A stretch of DNA of 64,000 nt from Streptomyces sp. TBY4 (GCF_024213195.1 NZ_JANAVF010000002.1:186001-250000); one strand, 5' to 3'; numbered from the stretch's first letter, positions 1 through 8,474 are shown. Numbers and translations are program-made. Notes: a model not told the origin generated them from the letters alone.

Positions 1-44
1 TCCTCCAGCCGCGCCGTGTACAGCACCAGAAGCGAGACGCTCAT
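1..44 (-). CDS. VOC (glyoxalase-like) family protein, N-terminal fragment
   Basis: An ATG on the minus strand at 44 opens a frame that runs off the left edge. Only 14-15 residues are visible, beginning MSVSLLVLYTARLEE. That pattern (short beta strand, then a helix starting after LYTARLEE) is typical of the first strand of VOC/glyoxalase-like proteins in Streptomyces. The start lies 3 bp downstream of the stop of the 48-1532 gene, so the two are probably co-transcribed. Too little is visible to name a substrate. The call is inference from the N-terminal pattern alone. Confidence 0.5.
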   Translation of the reverse strand, partial: MSVSLLVLYTARLE

Positions 45-47
45 CCG

Positions 48-1532
48 TCAGTTCCTGTTCAGGGTGCGGGAGATGCCGGCGACGACTGCTGTGGTGAGGA
101 GCCAGCCGATGGTGATCAGGAGGTACGCCAGCCACTGTGTGGTGCCTGTCCAGTGCCAGGCGGTGCGCTGGCCGAAGTCGCCGATGGGGAAGAGCAGGTC
201 GAGGGTGTAGACGAAGGGGTTGAACGGGGCGCCTTCGCCGGACTTCGTCCGGACCGGTGAGCGGGTGCTGAAGGTCAGGCTGCCGAGGAGCCAGAGCGTG
301 GCCATCCAGAGGGCGGCCAGCCAGGGGCGGTAGCCGTACCCGACGGCAGCGTCGAGGAGGTATCCCCACACCCGTCCGGGCGGGTTCAGGGTGCGGCGGC
401 GGTGGCGCTGCTTCGCCAGCAGCACCGTACGGGCGTCGTCGTCGTGGCCGGCCTGGCGGTAGCAGGCGGCCAGCTGTTCGTAGGGCTGCGGGGCGTAGCC
501 GGGGTTGCGGCGGATCCACGCCAGGCGGTGGGTCACGTCCCGGTGCAGGAGGGTCCCGTCGGAGCGGAGGGAGTCGTAGACGAAGCCGTCCAGGCGCACT
601 TCCCTCGGCCAGCTCTGCCTGCGGTCCTGCAGGACGGCCGCCCGGGCGCCCTGGAGGTCCACCGCTCCCGCGGGCGGCGCGGCCAGGCCGAAGTTGAAGG
701 TTCCCACCTGCATCCCGACGCCGAACAGCGCCGTGCCGCTGCCGCCGAGGACGGCTCCCTCGAGGGTCAGCAGGTCCGATATGCGGGCGCCCCGCAGCCG
801 GAGGGTTCCCGTCGCACTGAACCCCTCGGACAGGTCCACCACCGAAGCCTCCACGTTGTCCGCGATCAGCGCCGTACCACCGGGGTTCTCCAGGCGCGCA
901 CCCCGCATGAACAGGCCGCCGGGCAATTGCGCGCCCAGCAGCCGCACTCCGCCCCGTGCGGTGAACCCCTGCTGGCAGAAGACGCCGCCCCCCATGACCA
1001 GGCCCCCGGCGAACACCGCCCACTCCCCGGACGCCGTGATCCGCGCCCCGTCGAGGATCAGCTCCCCGGCCACGTGGGCGTTGATCAGGGAGAGGCGGCC
1101 CGTTTCCATCACGGAGCCGTTCAGGTCGAGATGGCCCTCGATGCGGGCCAGCCCTGCGTCCACGCCGGGCACCAGGCTGCCCGTGATCCGGATCGTCCGC
1201 GTCGAGGCCGCGTACAGGCTGACCGTCTCCTCCAGCCGGCACTCCCTCAGCCAGAGCATGTGGCCGATCTCCGCGCCGGCCAGGTCGAGGCGGCCGGTGA
1301 TCAGCGCTCCGGTGAGGCGCAGGGAAGGGACGCCGGAGGCCGGCTCCGTGGCGCCGCCCAGCAGCAGGGCGGCCACGACCTCGGCGCGGACCGTGCGCTC
1401 GGCCCCCCAGTGCTCTCCTCGGGCGGGATCGTCGTCCGCGGGCACCCCGGTGCGCAGGTCCACCCACCGCCCCTCGCGGTAGGAGTCCCACAACGCACGC
1501 TCGGGCGAAGTCAGTTCGTCGTAGCTCAGCAC
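48..1532 (-). CDS. Membrane-anchored protein with hydrophobic-ladder repeats
   Basis: This 494-residue protein has three visible parts. Residues about 60-300 form an irregular repeat alternating short hydrophobic strands with charged turns (LDLAGAEI, LSLINAHVAGELILDGARI), as in pentapeptide-like or beta-helical folds. Residues about 345-385 look like one TPR-like helical hairpin (YEQLAACYRQAGHDDDARTV). The C-terminus holds two hydrophobic segments (about 405-425 and 465-488), which would anchor it in the membrane. Similar Streptomyces proteins are often labelled membrane-associated oxidoreductase, but I see no dinucleotide-binding or redox motif to support that. The ATG at 1532 gives full coverage of the conserved N-terminus. 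It is the upstream partner of the partial VOC gene at the left edge. Function unknown. Confidence 0.8.
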   Translation of the reverse strand: MLSYDELTSPERALWDSYREGRWVDLRTGVPADDDPARGEHWGAERTVRAEVVAALLLGGATEPASGVPSLRLTGALITGRLDLAGAEIGHMLWLRECRLEETVSLYAASTRTIRITGSLVPGVDAGLARIEGHLDLNGSVMETGRLSLINAHVAGELILDGARITASGEWAVFAGGLVMGGGVFCQQGFTARGGVRLLGAQLPGGLFMRGARLENPGGTALIADNVEASVVDLSEGFSATGTLRLRGARISDLLTLEGAVLGGSGTALFGVGMQVGTFNFGLAAPPAGAVDLQGARAAVLQDRRQSWPREVRLDGFVYDSLRSDGTLLHRDVTHRLAWIRRNPGYAPQPYEQLAACYRQAGHDDDARTVLLAKQRHRRRTLNPPGRVWGYLLDAAVGYGYRPWLAALWMATLWLLGSLTFSTRSPVRTKSGEGAPFNPFVYTLDLLFPIGDFGQRTAWHWTGTTQWLAYLLITIGWLLTTAVVAGISRTLNRN

Positions 1533-1594
1533 CGCTACAGGCTACGAGGGGTGCACCGGGAAGCCGCCCCCCCGGACGCCCCCCGACCCTCAAT

Positions 1595-1846
1595 TCAGTC
1601 GCCGTCGTTCTCCGGGCGGCGGGCGAAGCGCCACAGGACGTGGGTGATCCGGAGCAGGAACACCGCCGCGGCCAGGACGCCGCCCACCGTCGCCAGGACG
1701 CGCCCGGCGGCGGGGGAGAGGCCGAAGGCCAGGACGGGGGCGTAGAGCGCCGCGAAGACGAGTCCGGCCGCGAAGGCCCCGCTCACGAAGGCGTACCCGA
1801 TCTCGATGGTGATCGCGTCCCGGTCGGCCTGACTACGTCGCTCCAT
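1595..1846 (-). CDS. Small DUF6332-like two-helix membrane protein
   Basis: The ATG at 1846 opens an 83-residue protein. It has a short charged N-terminus (MERRSQADRDAITIEIGYAF), two hydrophobic segments (about residues 17-40 and 48-68), and a charged Arg-rich C-terminal tail. This matches small Streptomyces membrane proteins I recall as DUF6332; the family name is from memory. A GAGACT hexamer lies 6 nt before the ATG on the minus strand and no Shine-Dalgarno is evident, so a leaderless transcript is possible. A longer open frame to 2620 exists, but its N-terminal part is the antisense shadow of the gene at 1978-2724. No function can be assigned. Confidence 0.75.
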   Translation of the reverse strand: MERRSQADRDAITIEIGYAFVSGAFAAGLVFAALYAPVLAFGLSPAAGRVLATVGGVLAAAVFLLRITHVLWRFARRPENDGD

Positions 1847-1977
1847 GCGCGCAGTCTCGCCGCCCGGGCCGCACCACGGCAAGGGCGAACCGCTCCCGGT
1901 GCGCCGGCCCGGCTGTTCGCGGGCCGAGGGGGCAGATTCCAAGGGGCATTTCCCGAGGGTCAGATCCCGAGGGGTCG

Positions 1978-2724
1978 TCAGATCCCGGCCGTGTCCACCC
2001 AGAGCCGGGCCAGTTCCGCGTCGCCGGTCACGCCCGGACCGGCGAGCGGCTGCCGGTTCCACAGCGCCGAGTAGAGCCAGGCGGCCTCGCCCGTCAGCGT
2101 GCAGTCGGCCTCGCCGCCGACCGCGTCCCCGCGTACCGTGCGGGCCGGCTCCTGGGACAGGTGTACGGTCCACACCGCGCCCGTGTCGGAGGCCCGTACG
2201 CGCATCACCCGCGGCTCCGCCGTCCGGACCCGGCTCTGCGGCCGCGCGTGGAACCCTGCCAGCAGCTCGTCCACCCCGTCCTCCGCGAAGCCGGGGTCCA
2301 CCGGCCCGAAGGGCACGCCCAGCGCGGCTTCCGCGTCCATCCGGTGCACGGTGGTCTCGTGCGCCTGGCGCCTCGCCCAGAAGGCCAGCGGCGAAGGCGG
2401 CGCGGTCGGCAGGAAGGTCCAGCACTGTGCGTCGGCCGAGGTCCCGGTCAGGGCCCGCACCAGCGCCGCGTGGCCCTCGCGGAACCAGGCCAGCAGCTCC
2501 GCGCCCACCAGCTCCGGGGCGTCCGGGAACGGAGCCCTCTCGGTCAGCCCCTCGGTCAGGTACCCGGTGGCCCAGCGGTGCACGGAGCCCGTGTGGCGCA
2601 GCAGATCGGCGACCCGCCACTGCGGACAGGTGGGCACCAGGGCCTCCGTACCGGCCCGTTCGGCGGCTTCGGCGAGCTGCTCGCCCTCGCGGGCGACGGT
2701 CTTCACATAGCTGATGATCTCCAT
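1978..2724 (-). CDS. Maleylpyruvate isomerase family mycothiol-dependent enzyme
   Basis: A 248-residue protein starting MEIISYVKTVAREGEQLAEA. Its architecture matches the DinB-like mycothiol-dependent maleylpyruvate isomerase family: an N-terminal four-helix bundle with CPQWRVADLLRHTGSVHRW (the conserved W..DLL.H.G..H.W pattern) and a later HETTVHRMDAE helix, then a smaller C-terminal domain. In the family, histidines of the bundle bind a divalent metal and mycothiol serves as thiol cofactor. These points are family knowledge; only the motifs are seen here. The substrate is unknown. The frame stays open to 3114, but upstream of 2724 it only shadows the next gene. A 17-bp tandem duplication lies immediately upstream of the start. 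Confidence 0.85.
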   Translation of the reverse strand: MEIISYVKTVAREGEQLAEAAERAGTEALVPTCPQWRVADLLRHTGSVHRWATGYLTEGLTERAPFPDAPELVGAELLAWFREGHAALVRALTGTSADAQCWTFLPTAPPSPLAFWARRQAHETTVHRMDAEAALGVPFGPVDPGFAEDGVDELLAGFHARPQSRVRTAEPRVMRVRASDTGAVWTVHLSQEPARTVRGDAVGGEADCTLTGEAAWLYSALWNRQPLAGPGVTGDAELARLWVDTAGI

Positions 2725-2758
2725 GCCAGGAGTCTCGCAGAGCCAGGAGTCCCGCAGA
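2725..2758 (-). repeat. 17-bp tandem duplication at the start of the 1978-2724 gene
   Basis: Two copies of a 17-bp unit (plus-strand core GCCAGGAGTC, then YCGCAGA) lie side by side at 2725-2741 and 2742-2758 with one mismatch. On the coding (minus) strand the unit places GAGACT six bases before the ATG at 2724, so the duplication may carry or duplicate the -10 region. Confidence 0.6.
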
Positions 2759-2791
2759 GTTCCGCGGCCACCCTCGGGGACCACCGGGCGG

Positions 2792-3457
2792 TCAGCCGCC
2801 GTGGAGGCCCCACTCGTCGAGGCCGCCGTAGAGGTGGGCTTCAAGGCATCGAGGGGCGTCGAGGCAGACGGCCTCGCCCCGGTACAGGGCGATGAGCGAG
2901 TCCGTGCCCCGCCACCAGGTGTCCGTGATGCCCTGCACTTCGGGCACTTGCTCGTATCCGTCGAGATCGAGGGAGTCGACGGCCTCGCCGGTGATCCTCG
3001 TGACAGTTCGGGCCCAGCGCCTCGCGTGGGCGGCCAGTGCCAGCGATTCCACCCAGCCCTCCGTACTGGCATGCAGCGGTGCCCAACGGGACGCGTGGAT
3101 CCCGAACTCGCCACCGGGGCCGATCATGAATCCGTAGGCCATGGACACGCGACAGTGCCCGGCCGGAATCCACCAGCCCTCCGCGGCCGAGCCCTCGGGA
3201 AGATCCGCGTCCAAGATGCGCGGGCCGCTCTCGTAGAACGGGGCCGGCGGCAGCGCGAGACCGCCCCAGCGGTCCTGGAAGGCCACGGCACGGTCGATCT
3301 CCGCGGCCGGGATCCCGTGCGTGATCCACGCATCGCGGTGGCGCTCGATTCCCTGCTGAGGAACGCGAATGCCCTCCACCTCCACGAACCACTTGGCTCT
3401 CCGGGTCAAACCGTCAGGTGCGACGGGGATCGGAGACGGGGGAGTGGCGGCGGTCAT
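2792..3457 (-). CDS. Conserved hypothetical protein
   Basis: A 221-residue soluble protein starting MTAATPPSPIPVAPDGLTRR. It is rich in Trp and aromatic residues, with a central segment (WWIPAGHCRVSMAYGFMIG), a Gly-rich turn and an acidic C-terminus ending YGGLDEWGLHGG. I do not recognise a catalytic motif. The WGG/FY spacing and the mixed alpha/beta character slightly recall SUKH/SMI1-type proteins, but that is weak. The ATG at 3457 lies 8 nt after a TAGGAT hexamer on the minus strand, so the transcript may be nearly leaderless. It is divergent from the AlkB-type gene with only about 66 bp between them, so the two promoters must overlap or adjoin. Confidence 0.7.
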   Translation of the reverse strand: MTAATPPSPIPVAPDGLTRRAKWFVEVEGIRVPQQGIERHRDAWITHGIPAAEIDRAVAFQDRWGGLALPPAPFYESGPRILDADLPEGSAAEGWWIPAGHCRVSMAYGFMIGPGGEFGIHASRWAPLHASTEGWVESLALAAHARRWARTVTRITGEAVDSLDLDGYEQVPEVQGITDTWWRGTDSLIALYRGEAVCLDAPRCLEAHLYGGLDEWGLHGG

Positions 3458-3523
3458 GGTGCCGGATCCTAGTGGTGGGATCTGGAGGCTGAGGCTGAGG
3501 CTGTGGAGGAAGGGGCGGAGGGC

Positions 3524-4186
3524 ATGGAGGATCCGGGTGGTGAGCTGTTCCCGCGGGAGCGGACCGAGATCGTGCCCGGCGCCGTGCACGTGCCCGACTG
3601 GCTGGGGCCCGGGCGGCAGCGGGAGTTGCTGGAGGCCTGCCGGGGATGGGCCCGGCCGCCCGCCGGGCTGCGCACGGTGCGCACGCAGGGCGGGGGAACC
3701 ATGAGCGCCCGGCAGGTGTGCCTGGGGCTGCACTGGTACCCGTACGGATACGCGACCACCGCCGTCGACGGGGACGGGGCGCCGGTCAAGGCGATGCCGG
3801 ACTGGCTGGCGCTGCTGGGGCGCGCCGCCGTGGCCGCCGCCTACGGGCAGGAGCCGGATCCGGGGCTCGCGTACGACATCGCCCTGGTGAACTTCTACGA
3901 GGGCGACTCCCGCATGGGCATGCACCGGGACGCGGAGGAGCGCTCGGAAGCCCCGGTGGTCTCGCTGAGCCTGGGTGATTCCTGCCTCTTCCGCTTCGGC
4001 AACAACGCCTCGCGCGGGCGTCCGTATCGGGACGTTGAGCTGCGCAGCGGGGATCTGTTCGTCTTCGGCGGGCCCGTCCGACGGGCCTTTCACGGGGTGC
4101 CGAAAGTCCTGCCCGGCACCGCTCCGCCGGGCCTCGGGCTGACCGGGCGGCTGAACATCACGCTGCGGGTCGGCGGGCTCGGCTAG
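3524..4186 (+). CDS. alkB: AlkB-type 2-oxoglutarate/Fe(II) dioxygenase
   Basis: A 220-residue protein of the AlkB family, which repairs N-alkylated bases in DNA or RNA by oxidative demethylation. The iron ligands are visible: H134 and D136 in MGMHRDAEE and the distal His in RRAFHGV. They are followed by the 2-oxoglutarate-binding signature RLNITLR (RxNxTxR) near the C-terminus. The aromatic-rich substrate-lid region (LHWYPYGYATT) precedes them. The start could be GTG at 3503, seven codons upstream. ATG 3524 is preferred because a purine-rich GGAG lies just upstream. It is divergent from the 2792-3457 gene and 43 bp upstream of the ROK gene. Whether it acts on nucleic acid or, like some homologues, on protein cannot be told from sequence. 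Confidence 0.88.
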   Translation: MEDPGGELFPRERTEIVPGAVHVPDWLGPGRQRELLEACRGWARPPAGLRTVRTQGGGTMSARQVCLGLHWYPYGYATTAVDGDGAPVKAMPDWLALLGRAAVAAAYGQEPDPGLAYDIALVNFYEGDSRMGMHRDAEERSEAPVVSLSLGDSCLFRFGNNASRGRPYRDVELRSGDLFVFGGPVRRAFHGVPKVLPGTAPPGLGLTGRLNITLRVGGLG

Positions 4187-4229
4187 CGGGCGGCGTCCTC
4201 GACGCTCCGATCATGCGAGGATCGCTGTC

Positions 4230-5618
4230 ATGAACGGCAACGGGGCCCCGCGGCGGGTGGGGGATGTGACCACGGTGTCCGCTGGGACGGACGGGACAGC
4301 AGGGACCGCAGGGGCCAGTACGGCCGGGGGAACCGAGGGATCCGACGGGGCCGGCGCGTCCGGCGCCGGCGTCGCACCGACGGCGTCCGCGTCCGCGGCA
4401 GCGGCGGCCGGCTCCGCGCGGACCAAGCTGGAGCGGGGCCGCGGCGCGCTGGGCCCGGCCCTGGAGCTCGTCCACACCGGCCGGGCCCCGACCCGCGCCG
4501 TCCTGACGGCCGAGCTCGGCGTCACCCGCGCCACCGCCGGCGCCGTCGCCGCCGAGCTGGAGGCGCTCGGCCTGATCCGCGTGGACTCCCGCCCGGGCGG
4601 GGCCGGCGGAACCCAGGGCCGGCCCTCGCACCGGCTCTCCGTGGACGAGAACGGCCCGGTGGCCCTGGCCGCGCAGGTGCACTCGGACGGGTTCCGGGCC
4701 GCCCTGGTCGGCCTCGGCGGCCGGATCGTCGCCACGGCTCCCGGAAGGGTCCCCGTGTCGGCCGACCCCGCGCAGGTGCTCGGAGCCGTCGTCGAAGCCG
4801 GGGCGGCGCTGCTCGCCCGGACCGGCCGGCGCTGCATCGGCGCGGGCCTCGCGGTGCCCTCGGCGGTCGCGGAGCCGGAGGGTACGGCGCTGAACCCGCT
4901 GCACCTGGCCTGGCCCGCCGGTTCCCCCGTCCGGGCCATCTTCGCCGACTGCGTGAAGGAGGCCGGCATCGACGGCCCCGCGCTGACCGGCAACGACGTG
5001 AACCTCGCCGCGCTCGCCGAGCACCGGCACGGCGCCGGCCGCAGCGCTCAGCACCTGCTCTGTGTGGCCACCGGGCACCGCGGGGTCGGCGGGGCGCTGG
5101 TCCTGGACGGCCGTCTGCACAGCGGGAGTTCGGGCCTGGCCCTGGAGGTCGGCCACCTCACCGTGAACCCGGAGGGGCGCGCCTGCCACTGCGGCAGCCG
5201 CGGCTGCCTCGACGTGGAGGCCGACCCGCTGGCCTTCCTCACCGCCGCCGGGCGCACCCCGGGCCCCGAGGTGTCCCTGCTCCAGCAGGCCCGCGACCTG
5301 CTGCGCGAGGAGTCCGCGGACCCGGGCGTACGGGCCGCCACCGAGGAGCTCATCGACCGGCTCGGCCTGGGCCTCGCGGGCCTGGTCAACATCCTGAATC
5401 CGGACCGGATCATCCTGGGCGGACTCCACCGGGAGCTGCTCTACGCCGACCCCGAGCGGCTGCGCGCGGTGGTCGCGGACCGCAGCCTGTGGGGCCGCAG
5501 CGGCGGCGTGCCCATCCTGCCGTGCACGCTCGACCACAACAGCCTGGTCGGAGCCGCCGAGCTGGCCTGGCAGCCGGTGCTGGACGACCCCCTCGGGACC
5601 CTGGGCACGGCGGCCTGA
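4230..5618 (+). CDS. ROK family transcriptional regulator
   Basis: A 462-residue ROK-family protein. Residues about 65-120 form a MarR/Crp-like winged helix (LTAELGVTRATAGAVAAELE), and residues about 130-455 carry the sugar-kinase-like ROK fold. The zinc-binding signature is visible as ACHCGSRGCLDVEAD, with three cysteines in C-x-C-x4-C. The usual catalytic-site element appears as TGNDVNLAALAE. Such proteins normally repress carbohydrate genes and respond to a sugar or phosphosugar. The first 60 residues are an unusual Gly/Ala/Ser/Thr-rich extension before the DNA-binding domain. A later start is possible, but no better ribosome site is seen. A GAGGAT hexamer 7 nt before the ATG suggests a leaderless start. 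The target operon is not evident nearby. Confidence 0.85.
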   Translation: MNGNGAPRRVGDVTTVSAGTDGTAGTAGASTAGGTEGSDGAGASGAGVAPTASASAAAAAGSARTKLERGRGALGPALELVHTGRAPTRAVLTAELGVTRATAGAVAAELEALGLIRVDSRPGGAGGTQGRPSHRLSVDENGPVALAAQVHSDGFRAALVGLGGRIVATAPGRVPVSADPAQVLGAVVEAGAALLARTGRRCIGAGLAVPSAVAEPEGTALNPLHLAWPAGSPVRAIFADCVKEAGIDGPALTGNDVNLAALAEHRHGAGRSAQHLLCVATGHRGVGGALVLDGRLHSGSSGLALEVGHLTVNPEGRACHCGSRGCLDVEADPLAFLTAAGRTPGPEVSLLQQARDLLREESADPGVRAATEELIDRLGLGLAGLVNILNPDRIILGGLHRELLYADPERLRAVVADRSLWGRSGGVPILPCTLDHNSLVGAAELAWQPVLDDPLGTLGTAA

Positions 5619-5621
5619 ACC

Positions 5622-5639
5622 CCCGGAGCCCGCTCCGGG
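5622..5639. terminator. Short GC hairpin between convergent genes
   Basis: CCCGGAG and CTCCGGG form a perfect 7-bp stem with a 4-nt loop just after the ROK stop at 5618 and before the end of the anti-sigma-type gene at 5659. There is no U-tract, as is common for actinomycete terminators. Position rather than stability supports the call. Confidence 0.4.
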
Positions 5640-5658
5640 CGGGCACGGCGGCCGGAGG

Positions 5659-6303
5659 CTACCCGGGCCGGGCGCCGACCGGGTCGGTCGCCGACAGGCG
5701 GGCGGAGACCGGCTCGGAGGGTGCGGCGACGGGCGGGGCCGGCGCGGGCTCCCGTACGGACTTCTTGCCGGGTTCCTTCCCGGGCGGCGGCGCCGGCTTC
5801 TCGGCGAGGAGCACCGGGTGGCGTTCCGGTGCGGCAGGGCCGGGCGCGGCGCGCAGCGAGAACCACACCACCTTTCCCGGGCAGTCGTCCTGCTGCCGGG
5901 CCCCCCACGCCTCGCTCAGCGCCTCCACGAGCGCGAGCCCGCGCCCGGAGGTCTCCAGGGCGTCGACTACGGAGGTGCACGTGCCCGCGGCAGTGCTCGC
6001 GGAGGGGTTCTCGGCCCGGGCGGCCCCGGAGTCGTGGAGCATCGGCAGGCGGGGGTCGCTGTCGTAGACGGAGACGGTCAGCCGGCCGAGGCGGAGCTCG
6101 ATCTCGACCGTGCAGGTCTTGTCGGGCTGCGCATGGCGGTGGACGTTGCTGAGCAGCTCCGTCACGCCGAGCGCAGCCCGGTCTATGAGCGGATCCAGCT
6201 GCCAGTGGCGCAGTTGCGCCGAAACGATTCGGCGGATCTGGCCGATCCGCAAGGGCAGGGCCTGCAGTTCGACGACGCAGTGCCTGCGGGAATGACTGAT
6301 CAC
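5659..6303 (-). CDS. Anti-sigma-type ATP-binding protein (HATPase_c_2)
   Basis: A 214-residue protein with a GHKL ATPase fold over residues about 20-160. The N-box is GVTELLSNVHRHAQ, the G1-like element is VYDSDPRLPM and the G2-like element is SGRGLALVEALSEAWG. These are the hallmarks of Streptomyces RsbW/SpoIIAB-like ATPases, which bind sigma factors or anti-anti-sigma partners. No histidine phosphotransfer domain is present. The C-terminal ~50 residues are a disordered Pro/Ala/Glu stretch. The GTG at 6303 has a GGGGAG ribosome site 8 nt upstream. It is transcribed divergently from the PLP-enzyme gene across a 280-bp regulatory region, an arrangement I recall as recurrent in Streptomyces. 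Its partner is unknown. Confidence 0.87.
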   Translation of the reverse strand: MISHSRRHCVVELQALPLRIGQIRRIVSAQLRHWQLDPLIDRAALGVTELLSNVHRHAQPDKTCTVEIELRLGRLTVSVYDSDPRLPMLHDSGAARAENPSASTAAGTCTSVVDALETSGRGLALVEALSEAWGARQQDDCPGKVVWFSLRAAPGPAAPERHPVLLAEKPAPPPGKEPGKKSVREPAPAPPVAAPSEPVSARLSATDPVGARPG

Positions 6304-6346
6304 GGCTGCGACTCCCCGACATCAGTGTTACGGGTGCTGCACCCTC

Positions 6347-6465
6347 GGTGACGCCTCCCCAGGGTCACCCACTGTGGGCCGGTGTGCAACCGAACGCGAT
6401 CGAAAGCATTTCGCATAGGTACCCAAAGTGACCGTTTGTGCAGGTGGGCGGGGTACATTTCGAAA
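6347..6465. promoter_or_regulatory. Palindrome cluster between divergent ATPase and PLP-enzyme genes
   Basis: Three inverted repeats lie in this divergent intergenic region. GGTGAC (6347-6352) pairs with GTCACC (6364-6369) across 11 bp. CGAAAGCATTTCG (6401-6413) is a perfect 5+3+5 inverted repeat. TTTCGAAA (6458-6465) is a perfect 8-bp palindrome. The TTTCG element shared by the last two, about 50 bp apart, could be a half-site. No regulator can be named. Confidence 0.4.
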
Positions 6466-6496
6466 GCGGGCGGTGCGGGGAGACCCGGCGCGCACC

Positions 6497-6565
6497 AGGA
6501 CATCAGGACATCGGGGCACAGGACACCGGATACCGGGACACCGGACACCAAGCAGTACCAAGCAG
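6497..6565 (+). repeat. Short direct repeats in the leader of the PLP-enzyme gene
   Basis: The leader just upstream of the AAGGAG ribosome site is a run of degenerate repeats: AGGACATC twice in tandem (6497-6512), GGACACCGG twice (6521-6529 and 6536-6544), and CCAAGCAG twice at 10-bp spacing (6548-6555 and 6558-6565). The strand is A/C-rich on the sense side and would be poorly structured in the transcript. Confidence 0.55.
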
Positions 6566-6583
6566 CACGAAGGAGCACGGCGC

Positions 6584-7714
6584 ATGAGCACCACCACCGG
6601 TACGACCGCCACGACCATCGACGTCGACCGCAGCGACGCGGACTACCGAGCCTGGCTGAAAGAGGCCGTCCGCAAGGTGCAGGCGGACGCGAACCGCTCC
6701 GCCGACACCCACCTCCTGCGCTTCCCGCTCCCCGAGGCCTGGGGCATCGACCTCTACCTCAAGGACGAGTCCACCCACCCGACGGGCTCCCTCAAGCACC
6801 GCCTCGCCCGCTCCCTGTTCCTCTACGCCCTCTGCAACGGCTGGATCCGCCCCGGACGCCCCGTCATCGAGGCCTCGTCCGGCTCCACCGCCGTCTCGGA
6901 GGCCTACTTCGCCAAGCTGATCGGCGTCCCGTTCATCGCCGTCATGCCGCGCACGACGAGCCCCGAGAAGTGCCGGCTCATCGAGTTCCACGGCGGCGAG
7001 TGCCACTTCGTCGACGACTCGATGAAGATGTACGAGGAGTCGGCCGAGCTCGCCGCCCGCACCGGCGGCCACTACATGGACCAGTTCACGTACGCGGAGC
7101 GGGCGACGGACTGGCGCGGCAACAACAACATCGCCGAATCCATGTACCAGCAGCTGCGGTTGGAGCGCTACCCGGAGCCCACCTGGATCGTGGCCACGGC
7201 CGGTACGGGCGGCACCTCCGCGACCATCGCGCGCTACGTGCACTACATGCAGCACGACACCCGCATCTGCGTGCCGGACCCGGAGAACTCCTGCTTCTTC
7301 GACGGCTGGACGCAGGGTGACCCGCACGCGACCAGCGATTGCGGCTCGCGCATCGAGGGCATCGGGCGGCCCCGGATGGAGCCGAGCTTCGTCCCCGGGG
7401 CCATCGACCGGATGATGCGGGTCCCCGACGCGGCGAGCGTCGCCGCGTGCCGGGCGCTGGAGCGGGTGATCGGCCGCAAGGCGGGCGGGTCCACGGGGAC
7501 CGGGGTGTGGAGCGCGCTGAAGATCATCTCGGAGATGGTGGCGGAGGGCCGCACGGGCAGCGTCGTGACCCTGCTCTGCGACGGGGGCGAGCGCTACCTC
7601 GACAAGTACTACTCCGACGCCTGGCTGGCTGAGCAGGGGCTCGACATCGCCCCGTACGCGCGGACCCTCGACACGATGCTGGCGACCGGCGTGTGGAGCG
7701 AGCCCGTCGGCTGA
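6584..7714 (+). CDS. PLP-dependent cysteine synthase family protein
   Basis: A 376-residue fold-type II PLP enzyme. The Schiff-base lysine is in [12 protein letters not shown], the phosphate or substrate loop is [16 protein letters not shown], and the PLP-phosphate Gly loop is [14 protein letters not shown]. This matches the cysteine synthase/cystathionine beta-synthase group, which performs beta-replacement on O-acetylserine-like substrates. An extra C-terminal region with many Cys/Gly and [13 protein letters not shown] is kept. The start at 6584 is chosen because AAGGAG lies 8 nt upstream; a GTG at 6428 would translate the repeat leader. It is divergent from an anti-sigma-type ATPase, hinting at sigma-linked control. 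True substrate unknown. Confidence 0.88.
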   Translation: MSTTTGTTATTIDVDRSDADYRAWLKEAVRKVQADANRSADTHLLRFPLPEAWGIDLYLKDESTHPTGSLKHRLARSLFLYALCNGWIRPGRPVIEASSGSTAVSEAYFAKLIGVPFIAVMPRTTSPEKCRLIEFHGGECHFVDDSMKMYEESAELAARTGGHYMDQFTYAERATDWRGNNNIAESMYQQLRLERYPEPTWIVATAGTGGTSATIARYVHYMQHDTRICVPDPENSCFFDGWTQGDPHATSDCGSRIEGIGRPRMEPSFVPGAIDRMMRVPDAASVAACRALERVIGRKAGGSTGTGVWSALKIISEMVAEGRTGSVVTLLCDGGERYLDKYYSDAWLAEQGLDIAPYARTLDTMLATGVWSEPVG

Positions 7715-7784
7715 AACGATTCCCCTGGCCGGTGCGGGGTCCGCTGGCTACGCTGTGCGGACTTCGGGCGCGGGGCGGGGAGCG

Positions 7785-8447
7785 ATGGTGGAGACCAAGG
7801 ACGGCGGCACCGGCGGTAGCGGCGTGGGCGGGGCAGGGCCGTTGACCTGCCCCCGGTGCGGCCGGGAGGACCAAGTGCTCGGCGTCTCCGCGTCGTTCCT
7901 GCGAGCCAAGTCCAAGGTGAGCACGGAGCACAAGGGCGGCGAGGGCGACCACGTCACCACCCGTGAGGAGAACTCGGCGCTGGCCAAGGCCCTCGCGGTC
8001 GCCCCGGACGAGCCGGACGAGAGCACCACGGGCTGCCTCGGCGCGCTGCTCGTCGCGGTGTCGATCGGTGCGTTCGTCTGGGGCGGGATCGCGGGCAAGT
8101 GGTTCGAGGGCGGCGGCGCGGCCCCGTGGCTCTACGAGGGTGACGGCGACGACCTCCCCTTCGGAGTCGAGGACGCCACCACCTACCTGGGCTGGATCTC
8201 GGCGGCCTCGCTGCTCGTGGGCGCCCTCCTGATCGCCCTGTCGGGCCGGGCCGTACGGGTCTGGCGCCGCCGGACCGCACCGGGACGGGCCGCCGCCGAC
8301 CGCGTCTGGACGGAGGGCTGGTACTGCGGCCGCTGCGGCACGGTCCACATCGCCGGCGAACGGGCCATGAGCCTGCAGGAGTTCCGCGTCCGGGTCTGGT
8401 CGGCGGGCGGCTACGGGGACCTGGCCGTGCGGCATCCCGCGGTCTGA
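7785..8447 (+). CDS. Two-TM membrane protein with zinc-ribbon motifs
   Basis: About 220 residues. An N-terminal CPRCGRED motif resembles half a zinc ribbon. Two transmembrane segments follow (about residues 80-103 and 130-150) and a C-terminal WYCGRCGTVHI motif supplies a second CxxC, so the two CxxC pairs could form one split zinc ribbon on the cytoplasmic face. The C-terminal pair comes directly after an Arg-rich stretch. The GTG at 7755 is an alternative start, but it sits right on a TACGCT -10-like hexamer (7749-7754), so ATG 7785 is preferred. No enzyme motif is visible. It stands alone between the PLP enzyme and a convergent SRPBCC gene. Confidence 0.75.
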   Translation: MVETKDGGTGGSGVGGAGPLTCPRCGREDQVLGVSASFLRAKSKVSTEHKGGEGDHVTTREENSALAKALAVAPDEPDESTTGCLGALLVAVSIGAFVWGGIAGKWFEGGGAAPWLYEGDGDDLPFGVEDATTYLGWISAASLLVGALLIALSGRAVRVWRRRTAPGRAAADRVWTEGWYCGRCGTVHIAGERAMSLQEFRVRVWSAGGYGDLAVRHPAV

Positions 8448-8474
8448 ACCGTGACGGTCCCGGCCGGACGGCTC

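Noticed and set aside
402-1745. 447-residue plus-strand open frame
   Set aside because: Antisense to the membrane protein at 48-1532. It reads as Arg/Gly/Pro-rich shadow without start signals, as is normal in GC-rich DNA.
6428-6583. GTG start 52 codons upstream of the PLP enzyme
   Set aside because: It would translate the repeat leader. The AAGGAG 8 nt before 6584 and family length fit the shorter form.
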